DNA of 64,000 nt, taken from NCBI GenBank assembly GCA_951802195.1, contig OX637628.1, positions 1,261,693 through 1,325,692 of the forward strand, given 5' to 3'. The position numbers and the translations under genes were made by a program. Positions within the stretch are counted from its first letter, which is position 1; every line of letters begins with the position of its first letter. The stretch comes from Tausonia pullulans. Lineage: Eukaryota > Basidiomycota > Tremellomycetes > Cystofilobasidiales > Mrakiaceae. Below are positions 45,543-57,051 of this stretch, piece by piece. The notes below the pieces were generated by a model, which saw nothing but the letters and a program-made list of their open reading frames with translations, searched no databases and was not told the origin of the DNA.

Positions 45543-48228
45543 ATGCCCACCTCCCAAGAGGCAGACCCGCTCCCCTCCCAACGTAATCTTCGCTCGAGAA
45601 CCAGGATTTGCACCGCCACCGCCGCCGTCCCTTCGCGCTCCCTGTCTACTGCTGCTGTCGCTGCTGCCGTCGACCTCTCCTTCCGCTCTCCGCGCCGCTC
45701 ATGTTCACCCTCGATCTCGCTCGGCGTGACATCGCCGTCATCGTGCGGATCGGCCCACCACCCACGTCCAGCCCTGGACCACGAGCTGGCCACGACCGCT
45801 ACCGTCCGACGGCCAGCGAAGCGCGTCAAGGCCTGGGATGACCCGGACTTCGGCGAGTCGACGGGCTCGGAGGATGAGGCGGAGCAGCTGCTGCTCGAGG
45901 AGGAGGATGTCATTGACATCTCGCTCCATTGTGGACGGAGCGCGATGCCGACTTGGAGCACGCCCGCCGTCGTCGGTTCGGACGGGGAGGTCGACCAGGT
46001 GCAGGAGGAGGGTATTGTGCAAGGAATGGAGGAGGACGAGGAGGACGAGGAGGATGACGACGATGAGCTAGACAGCGACGACGACGAGATCGAGGTCATT
46101 GCCCAAAGGGTCCCACCGACCCTCGACGCGTCCCTCCGAGGCCCACCTATCCTCGCCTCATCGACGTCGTTATCTTGGTCTGGGCCAATACCTGTGATAT
46201 CTCCGTCTCCGGCGACGGGAACGCAGGGTCTGCTCCAGAATTCTGAAGGCGAGCCCGTTCAGCCAGCGTATCATCCTAGTCCCATTCGCGGCTCCAAAGG
46301 TTCGTCGACTATTGTCTTCGTACACGTCGCATCGCGAGTCCTTACCGAACTTGATACAATCGTCCCTCCAGGCAACAAGTCCGAAGTTTACCCCTCCTTC
46401 ATCCAGGGTCAACGCCGTTGGGCCGAAAAGCGGTCCCATCGCGCTCATCCTCCCGAGCTCGCCCCGCTCAGAATCCTTCCTCCAATTGGCGATCATCGGT
46501 CGATGCCGTCAACGCAGGATCCACGAGTTGCCCGTCTGCTGGAGAACCACTATGTGCCCCCACCTCCTCATTCTCGCCCTCAGCACTCTTCTTCCAATAT
46601 GACGCCTCTCCACCCGCCAATGGGTCGCCCGCCTCCCTTTCGGCCACCGCTGCCCCCCCGCGCCATGGTCAATCTCCCGCCTTCGAACTATGCTGCCCTC
46701 TCCCCTCGCTGGGCATCGCATCTCTCGCCAGCCCAGTCAAGCGGTAGCGGGGCACCCCCCCGGCACTTCCCTACGCCCACGGCGCCCTTCTTAATGCCCC
46801 TGGGGTTGGACGGTCGATCTCCAGCGGCTCCTCCTGGGACCCACTCGCCCTTTCGCTCACCCTGGATGAAAGACTATGACACTGGGACATCTGCCGCCGC
46901 CAGTCAAATGCATAACCTCGCGTCGGGCGGGATCGCGCCGACACCGCGAAGAGCGGGATTCACCTCCTTGGGAGGAGGGGTCATTGCTGTAACGACCCCA
47001 CGAGTTGCGGGTTCTTGGTCAAAGCAGCCGCTGATGGGCGCTGGATATGCTGTTCCAGGAAGAATAGATGAACAGGCAGCACCATCGCTGCCAACAACAG
47101 CGGTGAGTGCGCCACCAGCAGCTGAGCCGTTGAGAGTGGTCTTTGAGGATCCGCCTCTGCCATCTGCGGGCCGGGTGGAGATTGCCAAGGGCAAGCGCCA
47201 GGTTGCGTTCGACCCAGCCCTACGTGAGTTGGATGGGAACGTCCCTCACCATCTTGCTCTATTCTAACTGACTCTTCATCACAGCGAGCCGCGAGCGGAC
47301 TGCCTCGTGGACAGCGAGCCAGCCGCGGCCGGCCACCCAGCTCCACCTTCACACTTCGCCGTCCTCTCCCAAATGCATGTATGTTGAAACGCCCGCAACG
47401 CCCGAGCTCCTTGCACAATACAAGCTCCAGCAGGCTCGTCTCCAGCCAGCGTACGACCGGCTCTTTGCTGGCCACTCAGACTTGTTCGTCGTCTGGTTTC
47501 TTGCTCTCGCCTCGTCGTGCCTCAGGCTAACGATGGGATCTCAGCGATGGCAAGATCTTCCCTCCCGATTCGCACCTGACGATCAAGCGGCACCTTGATG
47601 ACCTCGACGTGGCAATCCAGCGGAAGCTCTCCATGGAGCACGAGGAGCCTTCGATCTACACGCTGGACCTCATAGACGTCTTCAAGCGGCTCCGCACGCG
47701 TGAGTGGCTGTTTCCCCTCCTTTTTCTTTTCGTGCAGCCGCAAACTAAAGCACATTTATCCTTAGCTGAGGATCTCCGGCAGCGGACGTACTACCACGCG
47801 GAGGAGGCGATGCTCATTGAGGCAGCGAATGAGCTCAAGGCCTTGAAGATCCGGTTGGTCGTCTCTCCTCCTCTGTTTTCGTCAGAGTCGACGCTGACCT
47901 GCTTTGTAGATATCCCTACCGCAAGCTCCCGCCTGCAAAACTGGCTGTGTATGAAGCCATAAAGAGGGTGCGTGTCGAGTTACCCCGCTATCTTCGACGG
48001 CTCCTGACAGTTCGTCCACTGCTCCGCTTCCCACCACAGCGCCTCGTCATCGTCGGCAACGCACTTCGCGTCCCGATTTGGATCGAGCCGCCCAAGAAGA
48101 ACAGGGATGATCTCGTGCGGAACCTGCCGTGGTACGAGAGGCGGAGGAAGAAGCGCAAGCTCGACATGGGCAATAGGGAGAACGAGTCGTTGCCGACGGG
48201 GGCGGACTCCTCGCAGCTACATGCGTGA
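45543..48228 (+). CDS. Large Pro/Ser-rich protein of unknown function
   Basis: Not recognised. A long first exon (to about 47222) encodes an acidic early region (GSEDEAEQLLLEEEDVIDIS; EEDEEDEEDDDDELDSDDDEIEVI) and then a Pro/Ser-rich, probably disordered part with a conserved-looking YPSFIQGQRRWAEKR. Later exons give a more ordered C-terminal domain: CMYVETPATPELLAQYKLQQARLQPAYDRLF, FDGKIFPPDSHLTIKRHLDDLDVAIQRKL, TLDLIDVFKRLRTPEDLRQRTYYHAEEAML, RYPYRKLPPAKLAVYEAIKR and RLVIVGNALRVPIWIEPPKK. That part is helical and basic. It ends in a Lys/Arg-rich patch (RRRKKRKLD) that could be a nuclear signal. Start at 45543 is a choice: in-frame codons reach back to 45354. Introns near 47223, 47484, 47701, 47854 and 47970 are inferred. 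Confidence 0.7.
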
Positions 48229-48990
48229 TGCGGAGGAGGTTGTGTGATGATGGTTTTGGTTTCTCTGTCTTTCTCTTTCCGTTTTCTCCGGTCCTGTCTT
48301 GCCTCTCCTTTTGTAGTTCTCATGTTGTCGTCGGTCTATCTAGTTTCATTCGTTCTTCTGGTTTCATTCGTTCACTCTTCGTTTTAGCTCTCTCTTCTTC
48401 TTACTTTCTTTCAGCAGCATAGATGAGTCGTCCCTCTCTCGTCGAGCGCCGCCGTCGCCTGGCGACTTGACGCGTCTCCCGGGCGCGAGGCTCAACCACC
48501 CGCCGCCTTGTCCGTCTACCCCTCTCACCTGCGGCTCTGACCATCATCCGCCAGCAACTCTCTCCCACCACCGACACGCCGCCCTCGGCTCACCAGCCAC
48601 CCCGGCGCCGTCCCGCCTCTCTCGCTCCTCCTCAGGCCAGCCCTGGCCCGAGTCCTGAGCGAGCTCCCCCTTCCCTTCAAGACAAAGGAGGGAGGTCGCC
48701 TGCCCTAGCTCCAACCTCTCCCTCTCCGTCGCACCTCCGCCCACCCCCCCCCCCCCCCCCTTTCGCCCCTCTCACGGCAATACGCGTCCTCCCGGCCGCC
48801 CATTCATACGCGTCAAGCCCTTCTCTGCTACTCTCAGCTTCCCTTCACGCACTGAATCTTCTCCTTGTTCGTTGTTTTCTTCAGCTAGAACGGGCGCGCA
48901 TCTTGCGAGCTAGCTTCTTCCGTCCTCGTCGCGACCGTCGTTGTCCTTCGCTCGCTCCATCCGTTCACTTATCCACCAGCATCCCCTTCT
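48229..48990. other. Intergenic, BYR4 leader with C(17) tract
   Basis: 762 bp without a supported gene. The left part looks like a T-rich 3' UTR. From about 48470 the + strand is very C-rich and includes a run of 17 C (48744-48760), then the likely leader of the next gene. Confidence 0.5.
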
Positions 48991-51900
48991 ATGTCGGCCG
49001 CCATCGAGTCGTGGGATGACGACGAGGACTCCTTTGTCCTCCCTTCCGGCGACAACAATCCGATCCGCATCCCCTCGACCTCGTCCGCGGCCTCATTCGC
49101 GTCGTCCACGGCAGCCTCGACCTTGAGGCGCACTGGGAGCCAGGCAGACGACGACAACGACGATGACTGGGGCATCCCTGCCGTTGCCCGACCTAAGCTT
49201 TCGCTCTCGGCTGGCCCTGGGAGGACGGATTGGGAGAAAGGAGGCGGCTTCGATGACGGCTTCGGTAACGACGACGACGACGACGACGACGACGACCGGA
49301 CCGATACGCTCAAGGCCGGGTCCACCATCAAGCTCATCTCGCCCCCTCTTCAGACACCCACGGGCACCGTCCGCAAACTCGGCTCCAAGGTCTCACTCAC
49401 GGCCGCCGCCCTCAAGCTTTCGGCTCCTGACCACGACATTGAGGACGGGTTCGATCTTCCGCCTACGTTCTCCCGCCTCTCGCTCCGGCCGCTTCGACCT
49501 CAGTCGTCTCGCGCGTCCTTCACGTCGGCCGCGTCGGATGCCTCGCCATCGGTGGCCGTCTCGCCCTCATCGTCGACGACGTCGAGCTCGTCGAGCTCGT
49601 TCCACAGGCAGACGATGGAGCAGAGGTCATCTCATCAGCCATTGCTCGTCCCTTCGTCCTCCTCAACTCCGCTGAACCCATTCTCACCGCCGTCCCTCGT
49701 CCGTTCATCCTCCGCCGAGCCCTCGTCGGATCAAGACCCCGACTTCGCCGACCCGGAGGGCGAAGACTCGCTTGACGGCATCCTTTTACCAGACCCGCTG
49801 TTCTTCACCCGACCCAACTCAAATGTCCGCCTCCAGCATCTGCTCGACGCCAAGGCCGGCAAGGGCCAATACCGGGGTACCGCCTCCTCGGACACCGTCC
49901 GTATCTCGAGCGGGACCTCGGGCCCGGACGACGACGAAGATGCGAGCTTTGAGGCCGGGCTCGTCATCGACGACGCCCTCACCCTTGGCCGGCTTAAGGT
50001 CGTCCGAGCAAAAGCTCGGAGTCGGACCCTCCCGCTGCCCAGGCCTGGGTCGAGCGTCGCTGCCGCTGCTGCTGCGAGAAGGCGAGGGACCGCCAATGCG
50101 ACGGGCAGTGGCATGGGGGGCACCATCCCCAGCGGGAGGAGCTCGACCAAGGAGGACTGGGAGCGCGACCTCGAGCGCGAGGTCCGCTATGGTCGGTCCA
50201 AGAGCCCCAACATTGGTTTTGGGTCATCAACTGTCGCCCGGCCGGTTGTCTCCTCGTCGACCGCATCGCCGGCAGCCATCTCCACGCGGCCTCGGGCCTC
50301 ACAGCCGTCTCGGTCGGGGACATCTGGCAACCTCCTCTCGCCCTCTCCTCCCTCGACGCTCCGCGGCGACCCCATCTCGCGGCCAAGCGGCGTCCCCGTC
50401 CCCTCTCGCTCTCGCACTGCTGGGCTAGCTGTTGCTCCGCCGTCCCCTTCGCCCACGCCCTTCAACTATGCGGGCTCCCACGCCCAGACTCTCCTCTCGC
50501 GTAAGGCGTCGCTCCCCATGCTCCGAAGCTCCAATCCGAGCGCGACGCACCCGCACGAGGACGACGACGACGACGACTTTGGCCGGGCGACGCCTTCTGC
50601 TCTGGGAGCGGGGATGCGCACAAACTCCGGCGGAGGACCAGCCGTCCCGTCGTCGTCATCTCAGAGCCGGTTCGCGGTCCCGACTGCGGCGAGTCTTGCT
50701 CGGCAGCGGGATCGACCGGGTCACTCTCACCTCTCGCACGACCTCTTTGTGCCTCCGACAGTGGCGGGAGCGGCCTCCTCGTCGTCCTCAACGTCGTCGC
50801 TACCCCCGATACCCCTTCTCTTCCCGCCCGGTCCGTCGAGCAGCCACCAGCCGGCTGCGACGACGCCCGCAGCATTTTCGCAGCGTCTGACGATGCCGAC
50901 GTCGTCATCGCGGCAGAAGATTCGGGCGCCCGTCCCACCCTCGCTCTTTGGAACGTCGACGGGGTCTTCGACCTTGTCTGCTTCTGCGGCGCGAGTGACT
51001 CCTCCTGCGGTCAAAATGCTCCAGCAGCCGCTCTCCCGACGGACGTACGGGAAAGGGACGGAGCTCGATGGCTTTCCAGACTTGGAAATTGATCGTGAGA
51101 AGGAGGGCCGGTACCGAGTTGGCGGGGCAGAGCGGAAGTGTGCGTCTTCGCCTCTTCTTTTCTGATTGATGCTTCCGCTGATATCCGATCTCCCCAGTGT
51201 CCAAGCCCTCGTCGAACAGCCATCTCTCCAGCACGGCCGCTTCGTTCTCCCGCAAGGCGGCGCCATCCGCGTCAGTCTCGGCCTCGCCTGTCGCCGTGCG
51301 ACCTCGGACGACGTCGGCGTCGAGCCCGCTCGGGGGGACCGTCTCGTCGGACCTCAAGCGCAAGAAAGCCGCCAGTGGTCATCACCAAAAGGATAGCTCA
51401 AGGTCATCCTCGACTGCTGGGAGTGGGGGGCACGCTCCGCCGTCGTCATCGCCGACGCCGGCGGGCAAGCTGAAGAAGCGGCCGCATCTCAACTTGATCC
51501 AGAACCTCGGGTCGTCGCACAAGGAGGCGAAGAGTAAGTTGCTCGCTCATCGGTATTTGCTTAGCAGGGTCTGACGTCCTGTTACCCCACCAGTTGTTGG
51601 CAAGATGCGGTACAATCCGAAGACGCTCAAGTGGGAAGGCAACGATCAGGCCCTCCAGGCGTTTGAGCCTGCGCTTGCCTCGTCCCGCCCGGCGCTTATC
51701 ACACAGCTTACGGGGACGTCCATCTCGTCGCTTGCATCGCTCGGTGGCCGGTCCTCTTCGGCCCTCGGCGGTGTTGGTGGTTCTGCTGTCAAGGTTCCTC
51801 CCGGATCTCCCTCGGCGACGGCGCTCAAGGTCGTCGGTAACATGCAGTTTGACCCCATCCGGATGTGCTGGGTATCGCTCCTCTCCAAAGAGGAAGACGA

Positions 51901-52324
51901 GCCCGATCCTTTTGAGGGTATCGATGATGACGACGACATGGGCGCCGGATCGTCCAGCCATGGGAATGACGATGCGCATTCGAACCGGAGTGGCGACTAC
52001 CTCGGGGCAGCAGAGGGAGGCGAGGCTGCTCGTCGGAACCGCTCCGGTCGGGCACGCGCTGGCCGGCTCAGCGAGGCCCTCTCCGCGGCCTTCTCGTCGG
52101 ATCACGAGAATGATGACGACGACGTGGGTACTGGCCTCGACGAGGAGGACCGCCGCATCGCCCGCGAATTCCGACGCCACTGTCGGCGTGCGGAGGAGGG
52201 CCACCGCGCCGAGGTCGCCGGCTGGGCATTGGGCGCGCTCATGGACGTCGAGCGGGAGCGAGCGAGATTATGGGAAATCCGCAAGGTCGCTATGAAGGCT
52301 GGCCATGAGGGCGGTAGGCCATAG
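48991..52324 (+). CDS. BYR4: BYR4/BFA1-like mitotic exit/septation GAP subunit
   Basis: In fission and budding yeast, Byr4/Bfa1 binds the Cdc16/Bub2 GAP at the spindle pole and restrains the Spg1/Tem1 GTPase. Exons 48991-51139, 51198-51533 and 51594-52324 give 1071 residues in one frame. The N-terminus is WDDDEDSFVLPSG, then acidic and Ser-rich. The middle has EDSLDGILLPDPLFF and RLQHLLDAKAGKG, and the block ASFEAGLVIDDALTLGRLKVV. The C-terminus has the family's paired motifs KMRYNPKTLKWEGNDQAL and VGNMQFDPIRMCWVSL, followed by EPDPFEGIDDDDD and a final AEEGHRAEVAGWALGAL. The GNM(x)FDPxxMCWV block is typical of Byr4. A (GAC)9 run at 49270-49296 encodes nine Asp. Confidence 0.88.
49270..49296 (+). 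repeat. (GAC)9 coding microsatellite
   Basis: Nine consecutive GAC codons encode poly-Asp in the N-terminal acidic part of the BYR4-like protein. Such repeats can vary in length in frame. Confidence 0.9.
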
Positions 52325-52488
52325 ACTTTCTCTAATGTTTCTCTTTTCTCTTTTTTGGCATCTTCTTTTCCCTCTCTTCTCACCTGACGTCCTGCATCTA
52401 CATAACGATTTTTTCTGCCATCTATGAGTCTTTCGTCTGGGACTGAGGAACGCGGCACGCCTCTTGGTCGGTATTCGGACACATCTGT

Positions 52489-52841
52489 TGTTAGGATTGG
52501 TCCAAGGGTCAAGGGCTCAGGAGGATAGAGAAGAAGAGGGGCGTAGGTGGAGGAATGGACTGAAGTGCTGGCAGTGATACAGGCTCGCCTCGAGGTCTTG
52601 GGCAGGTTTATCGAATCCAAATGATAGTCAGAGTGCAGAACAAAGTCTACGATGAACTGAGCGTTTTATGAACGAGGGGTGAGAACAAGGGAGGGGATAA
52701 GAAGGGCTAGGAAGCAAAGAGCGAGGGGCATTGTGGTGGAAAAAAAAGAAGAAATGGAAATGCCAAGCAAGCAAGGGAGAGGACAGTCTGCCTACACAGG
52801 CGTGAAGCCGAAGTGGCGGGTCCGTGAGGGAGATCCTGACA
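52489..52841 (-). repeat. LTR of the Ty3/gypsy family (reverse orientation)
   Basis: Read on the minus strand it begins TGTCAGGATCTC and ends CCAATCCTAACA. That is the same start and end as the 5' LTR of the element at 60315, and it is nearly identical along its length to the LTR at 56657-57051, in inverted orientation. It has a single copy of the ~46-bp 5' unit. No matching 5-bp duplication is visible at its edges (TCTGT left, GATCT right), so one end may be rearranged. No internal element sequence adjoins it. Confidence 0.85.
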
Positions 52842-53273
52842 GATCTCCTCGCATTTCTCGATGTATGCCTGGTTGGGTGAACTGAACGCATGTGGCTCAT
52901 TAGCGGAGGCGCTGCGCCGACGCGCCAGGCGGCGGGGGCGAATACTGCGGGTTCGACGCTGACACTCCCCGAGATTCTGGCTTTGGAGTTTTGGCTGCAC
53001 ACTCTAAGCCTCTTTGTCGGCCTGTAGTGTACACCAGCGTGTACGATAGTAACTGAAAGTAATTGCCTCCACAACGGAGGCAAAGCGGAGTGACCCGCGG
53101 ACATAGCCAGCGAAAAAAACTAGCGTCATTGGACCAAAAATGCCAATTTCGGAGCTACGATGGACATGGATTTGCCCTGTACCCCATACACGCATATAGA
53201 TAGTACGTATTGCAGCTTTGAGTGTACAGAGCGTAGGAATTACATTTGCGGCATCAATCGCATCAGGCTCTGA
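52842..53273. other. Intergenic between two LTRs
   Basis: 432 bp with no gene recognised. A GC-rich patch at 52900-52950 stands next to AT-richer DNA. It may be old insertion debris, but no match to the gag-pol part of the element was noticed. Confidence 0.4.
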
Positions 53274-53714
53274 TGTCAGGATCTCGCGGACTTGCCACCT
53301 TGATTCTGCGCCTGGCTAACTCTGCGCCAGTGTTGCCTTTTCCCTGCTTGCTCCGCATTCCCTCATCTTGGACCATTCTTTCGCCACATTGGCTCATGCT
53401 CCTTGACTCATTACCCTTTCTTCTCTTTTTATTCGTCATCTGCCTTACACTCTGTTTGTTCTCGCGCTTCTCATCCCCTCCCTTGTTCTTACCCCTCGTC
53501 CATAAAACGCTCAGTTCATCGCAGATCTCGTTCTGCACTTTGAATGTCATCTGGACTCAGCAAACCTGCCCAAGACCTTGAAGCGAGCCTGTGTAACCTC
53601 CCCTCTCTGCAGTTTCCACTCCATTATCCGCCGCCGCTCTCAGTTCACTCAGTCACCAACGCTCCCCTCCTTACCCGTCCTCCTTTGCCTCTGATCCTTG
53701 GGCCAGTCCTGACA
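53274..53714 (+). mobile_element. Solo LTR with perfect 5-bp target-site duplication
   Basis: 441 bp from TGTCAGGATCTCGCGG to CCAGTCCTGACA. TCTGA at 53269-53273 is repeated at 53715-53719, the 5-bp target duplication expected for Ty3/gypsy integration. Internal segments such as CTTGTTCTTACCCCTCGTCCATAAAACGC-type sequence and TGCCCAAGACC match the other LTRs, but with many differences, so this is an older or diverged copy. It was left after recombination between the two LTRs of a full element. Confidence 0.88.
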
Positions 53715-53978
53715 TCTGAAGCCATCCACATGCCGCCAGTGTGATGTCATCCAAGCCCTGAACGCTTCGGAGCCTTGCGTCCAACGATTTAGAGCGTTCC
53801 TCTGCCACATAACACATCGCCGCTTGAATAATCCATAAATAATCCTTAGGAAGGATGTTGAAGGTGGCAATAAGAACCTGACTCACATCTCCCGAACCAA
53901 CTCACACCTCTTAAACTACTCTGAAGTGCATTGTACTAGCACATGTTCAATCGAATTCCAAAACTAGTAATCAATAGC

Positions 53979-56215
53979 CTACAGTACATACCGAACCTGC
54001 TTCTGGACCGCAGGTGTGACAGCACTGTCCTTGTCCTGATGCGACGCAGTCTCGAGGTTGTCGGCCTCCTGGTGGTCCATTTGAGCATTGTTGCGCTTCA
54101 AACAGTAGCGGAGAATAAGACAGAAGCAGATGGAGGTGGAAGCCATTAGAGAGTTTGTGATGAATGCGGTCTGAACGAGAGGCGAATGTCAGCAAGAGAG
54201 GAGCGAGCGGGCATAGGGGGAGGGGAAAAGAGAAGGAAAGGGCACATGACACGTACAGAGTACTTGGGTCCATCGCTCTTAGGGTAAAGGTAAGGACTCC
54301 AGATCTGGGCGACGTTGCTACAGACCGAGTAGACATCGTGGGGTAAAGGTATTGTAGCGCGACAAAAGAAAAAGGGGGGAAGGCAGAACGGAGGCTAAGG
54401 TCAACAAGCGAAAGCCAATCTACAGTCGATCAGCGGAGGGAGACCCACCCGAGCGAGTTGATGATGGCGTATGCGGAGGCGCGCTTTGCACGAGGACGAG
54501 GAAACGAGGACGAGATCCATGCGAGGGCAATGTTGTAGGAGCCGAATAGTCCTCCCAGCATCAGGAATAACGACGCGTATCGAGGACCGGTCTTGGTGGT
54601 CACCGCCGAGATGATGAACCTGCGGGGGTGGGGTGACGGGCGACACGAAGTGAGGATCAGCTCCAGCTCAGCACCTATCGTCAGCTCTGGCAGTTCCGGG
54701 CAGCATATGCTCACCCCACCATTCCAACCGCTAGGGGCACTGCAAGATGGAAGCATCGCTCGGGCTTGCGATCTGACAAGCGCGAGATGACGATGGACAA
54801 AACCGTGGTCATAAGGTAGGGGGGCGCAGTGAGGAGGAGGGTGATAGTCTTGGAGTAGCCGAAAGTTCCAACTACCGTGGGGAAAAACTGTGTGACGGCT
54901 CCAGCAGTTGTCTTGGTGATGATGATGATAGCGAGAAGGTAGAGCTGAGGGGTTGAGGGCCGGAAAGACAAGCGGCGTCAGCGACGCCGTCTCAACGGCC
55001 CCGCGTCAACGTGTGCGAGGATATGAGAACTCACGCGGTAGTCGCTCAACGCCATCTTGAGACTGGTGAGGAGCGGAAGATTATCTTCGTCCTTTGATCC
55101 GACGTCCTTCTCGAGGCGATAGACGGCCATGGCCTTCTCGCGAGTAGAAAGGCGCCTAGTCGTCGCCGGGTAGTCGGGAAGGACAAAGATACTGATGATC
55201 GCGACGAAGCCGGTAATGGCCCCCTCTTGAGTAAGTGTAGTGGTCAGTCACCGGCTGTAGATGATGCAGATGAAACAGCAAAAGAAGGCAGCGAGGCCTA
55301 AGTGGCTGAGGACTCACCAATGATGAAGAGCCAGCGCCAGGACTCGTATCCCAAAGCGCCATCCAACCCACTCTGGATACCGGCTGAGATGAATCCAGAG
55401 AACGCGCCTGAGAGGAGAGATCCCGAATAGAGCAAGGCGGTGCGAAATGCCAGCTCCTGCTTGGTGTACCTAGACGTGAGTGGATACTTGGTCAGTATCA
55501 ATTCAAGGCGAGTTCGTAATGATATGGCACCTACCAGGTAGAGAGCAAGAAGAGGGCGCCGGGGAAGTAAGGCGACTCGGTAATTCCTAGGAGGATACGA
55601 ACGGCGAGGAGTTGCTCACTATGAGGATGGGTGGGGTAGAGTAGAATGAGGTTGGATGGTAACATGGGCCAAGATAGACAAGGGAGAAGACTCACTAGGT
55701 GTGAACGAAGCCAGTGCAGAGAGACACAACTCCCCATACGAGAACACAGCAGGAGAGGTAAATGGAAGGGCGCGAGCGAGACAGGATGAGGTTGCTGGGG
55801 ATCTGGCCGAGGATGTAGCCGATGAAGAGGACCGAGATGGCCGTGTTGAAGTTGGTGCCCGTCATGCCCAAGTCAGCCTCGAGACCCTGGACTCGGGCGG
55901 AAGCCAGGGCGTTGCGATCAAGGTAGTTGAGGATCAAGAGGACAAAGAGCATGGGTAGAAGAGTGAAGTCGATCTGTGCGAGGCTCGTCGGTCAGACTGT
56001 GAACAGAGAGGGGGCGAGGCACAGCATCGAAGGAGAGGGCCAGGAGGTAATGGGTGGCTTACCTTGCGAAGAAGTTTCTTCTCTTCGGCGCGGAATTCTT
56101 TCTCACTGAGGAGCACAATCTTCTCAATCTCGACTTGGATTTCGCTGACCTGTAAAGGTTGAATCCCCGCCGTTGACTCGATGTGACTGATGGAGGGTTT
56201 GGCGTTCGACCACAT
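53979..56215 (-). CDS. MFS transporter, anion:cation symporter (Dal5/Tna1) type
   Basis: Twelve-helix plasma-membrane permease of the allantoate/nicotinate/vitamin symporter family; substrate unknown. The order of segments on the minus strand is: start MWSNAKPSISHIES; EKKLLRKIDFTLLPMLFVLLILNYLDRNAL (helix 1 and its LDRxNL-like motif); FNTAISVLFIGYILGQIPSNLIL; VRILLGITESPYFPGALFLLSTWY; FRTALLYSGSLLSGAFSGF; ESWRWLFIIEGAIT; FFPTVVGTFGYSKTITLLLTAPPYLM; MLGGLFGSYNIALAWISSSF; and AINSLGNVAQIWSPYLYPKSDGPKY. It ends QVRYVL. The GxTExPxFPG and SRWxFIxEG-like blocks fit the Dal5 family. The ATG at 56215 may be preceded by another exon, because an acceptor lies 25 bases upstream in frame. About nine introns. 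It is flanked by inverted LTRs. Confidence 0.88.
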
Positions 56216-56656
56216 GGCAAAGGTGAGGCGAGTGATGGCCTGTGAAGTGATAGACGATGTTAATATGAAGAACGGTGGTGATAGAGAGAAGAGAGAGACC
56301 GGGGCACCGTACTTTTGAACAGACGCTTGCAGAGATAGGCCCCCGCGCTCATCAGAGTCCTGCGGAGATGCAACGCGGAGATTTCACACGGAGATGCAAC
56401 GCGGAGACCTTTTCTGCTTGTCTTGCTCAAACTCCGCATCGGATAGAGGCACGCTACACGAACTTGATCAGCTGAAATCACCTCCGCATCTTCCTCACAT
56501 TTCCGCGAGAGAGAAGAGTGCGTGACCCGCCTCTCTCCTCTCCACATTTCTTTCCTAACTTTCGCACGTCCACCTCGCCTAAATCACACCTCCAACATCT
56601 CATACATGCTCACATATTGCTCTGTGACTCTCAATGATATTGTTATCGGTGGCTAC
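56216..56656. other. Promoter region of MFS gene, with 16-20 bp direct repeats
   Basis: No separate gene seen. Around 56357-56407 a segment CGGAGATGCAACGCGGAGA occurs twice, 32 bp apart. This could be a regulatory repeat of the transporter promoter or a small duplication. Confidence 0.5.
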
Positions 56657-57051
56657 TGCCAGGATCTCACGAATTCACCACATAGGCTCCGCGTCTATGT
56701 GGCTGTCAGGATCTCATGAACCCGCCACTTTGGCTTCACGCCTGTGTAGGCAGACTGTCCTCTCCCTTGCTTGCTTGGCATTTCCATTTCTTCTTTTTTT
56801 TCCACCACAATGCCCCTCGCTCTTTGCTTCCTAGCCCTTCTTATCCCCTCCCTTGTTCTCACCCCTCGTTCATAAAACGCTCAGTTCATCGTAGACTTTG
56901 TTCTGCACTCTGACTATCATTTGGATTCGATAAACCTGCCCAAGACCTCGAGGCGAGCCTGTATCACTGCCAGCACTTCAGTCCATTCCTCCACCTACGC
57001 CCCTCTTCTTCTCTATCCTCCTGAGCCTTTGACCCTTGATCCAGTCCTACA
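56657..57051 (+). repeat. LTR of the Ty3/gypsy family (forward orientation)
   Basis: Begins TGCCAGGATCTCACG and carries two tandem ~46-bp 5' units (56657-56703 and 56704 onward), like the LTR of the full element. From 56741 on it is nearly identical to the complement of 52489-52770. It ends CCAGTCCTACA near 57051, slightly damaged compared with CCTAACA. The first 5' unit contains an 8-bp perfect inverted repeat CCACATAG/CTATGTGG with a 9-nt loop (56678-56702). No target duplication found. Confidence 0.83.

Noticed and set aside
52489-57051. Inverted LTRs taken as terminal inverted repeats of one large DNA transposon
   Set aside because: The repeats match LTRs of the gypsy element in sequence and ends, there is no transposase between them, and no target duplication surrounds the pair.
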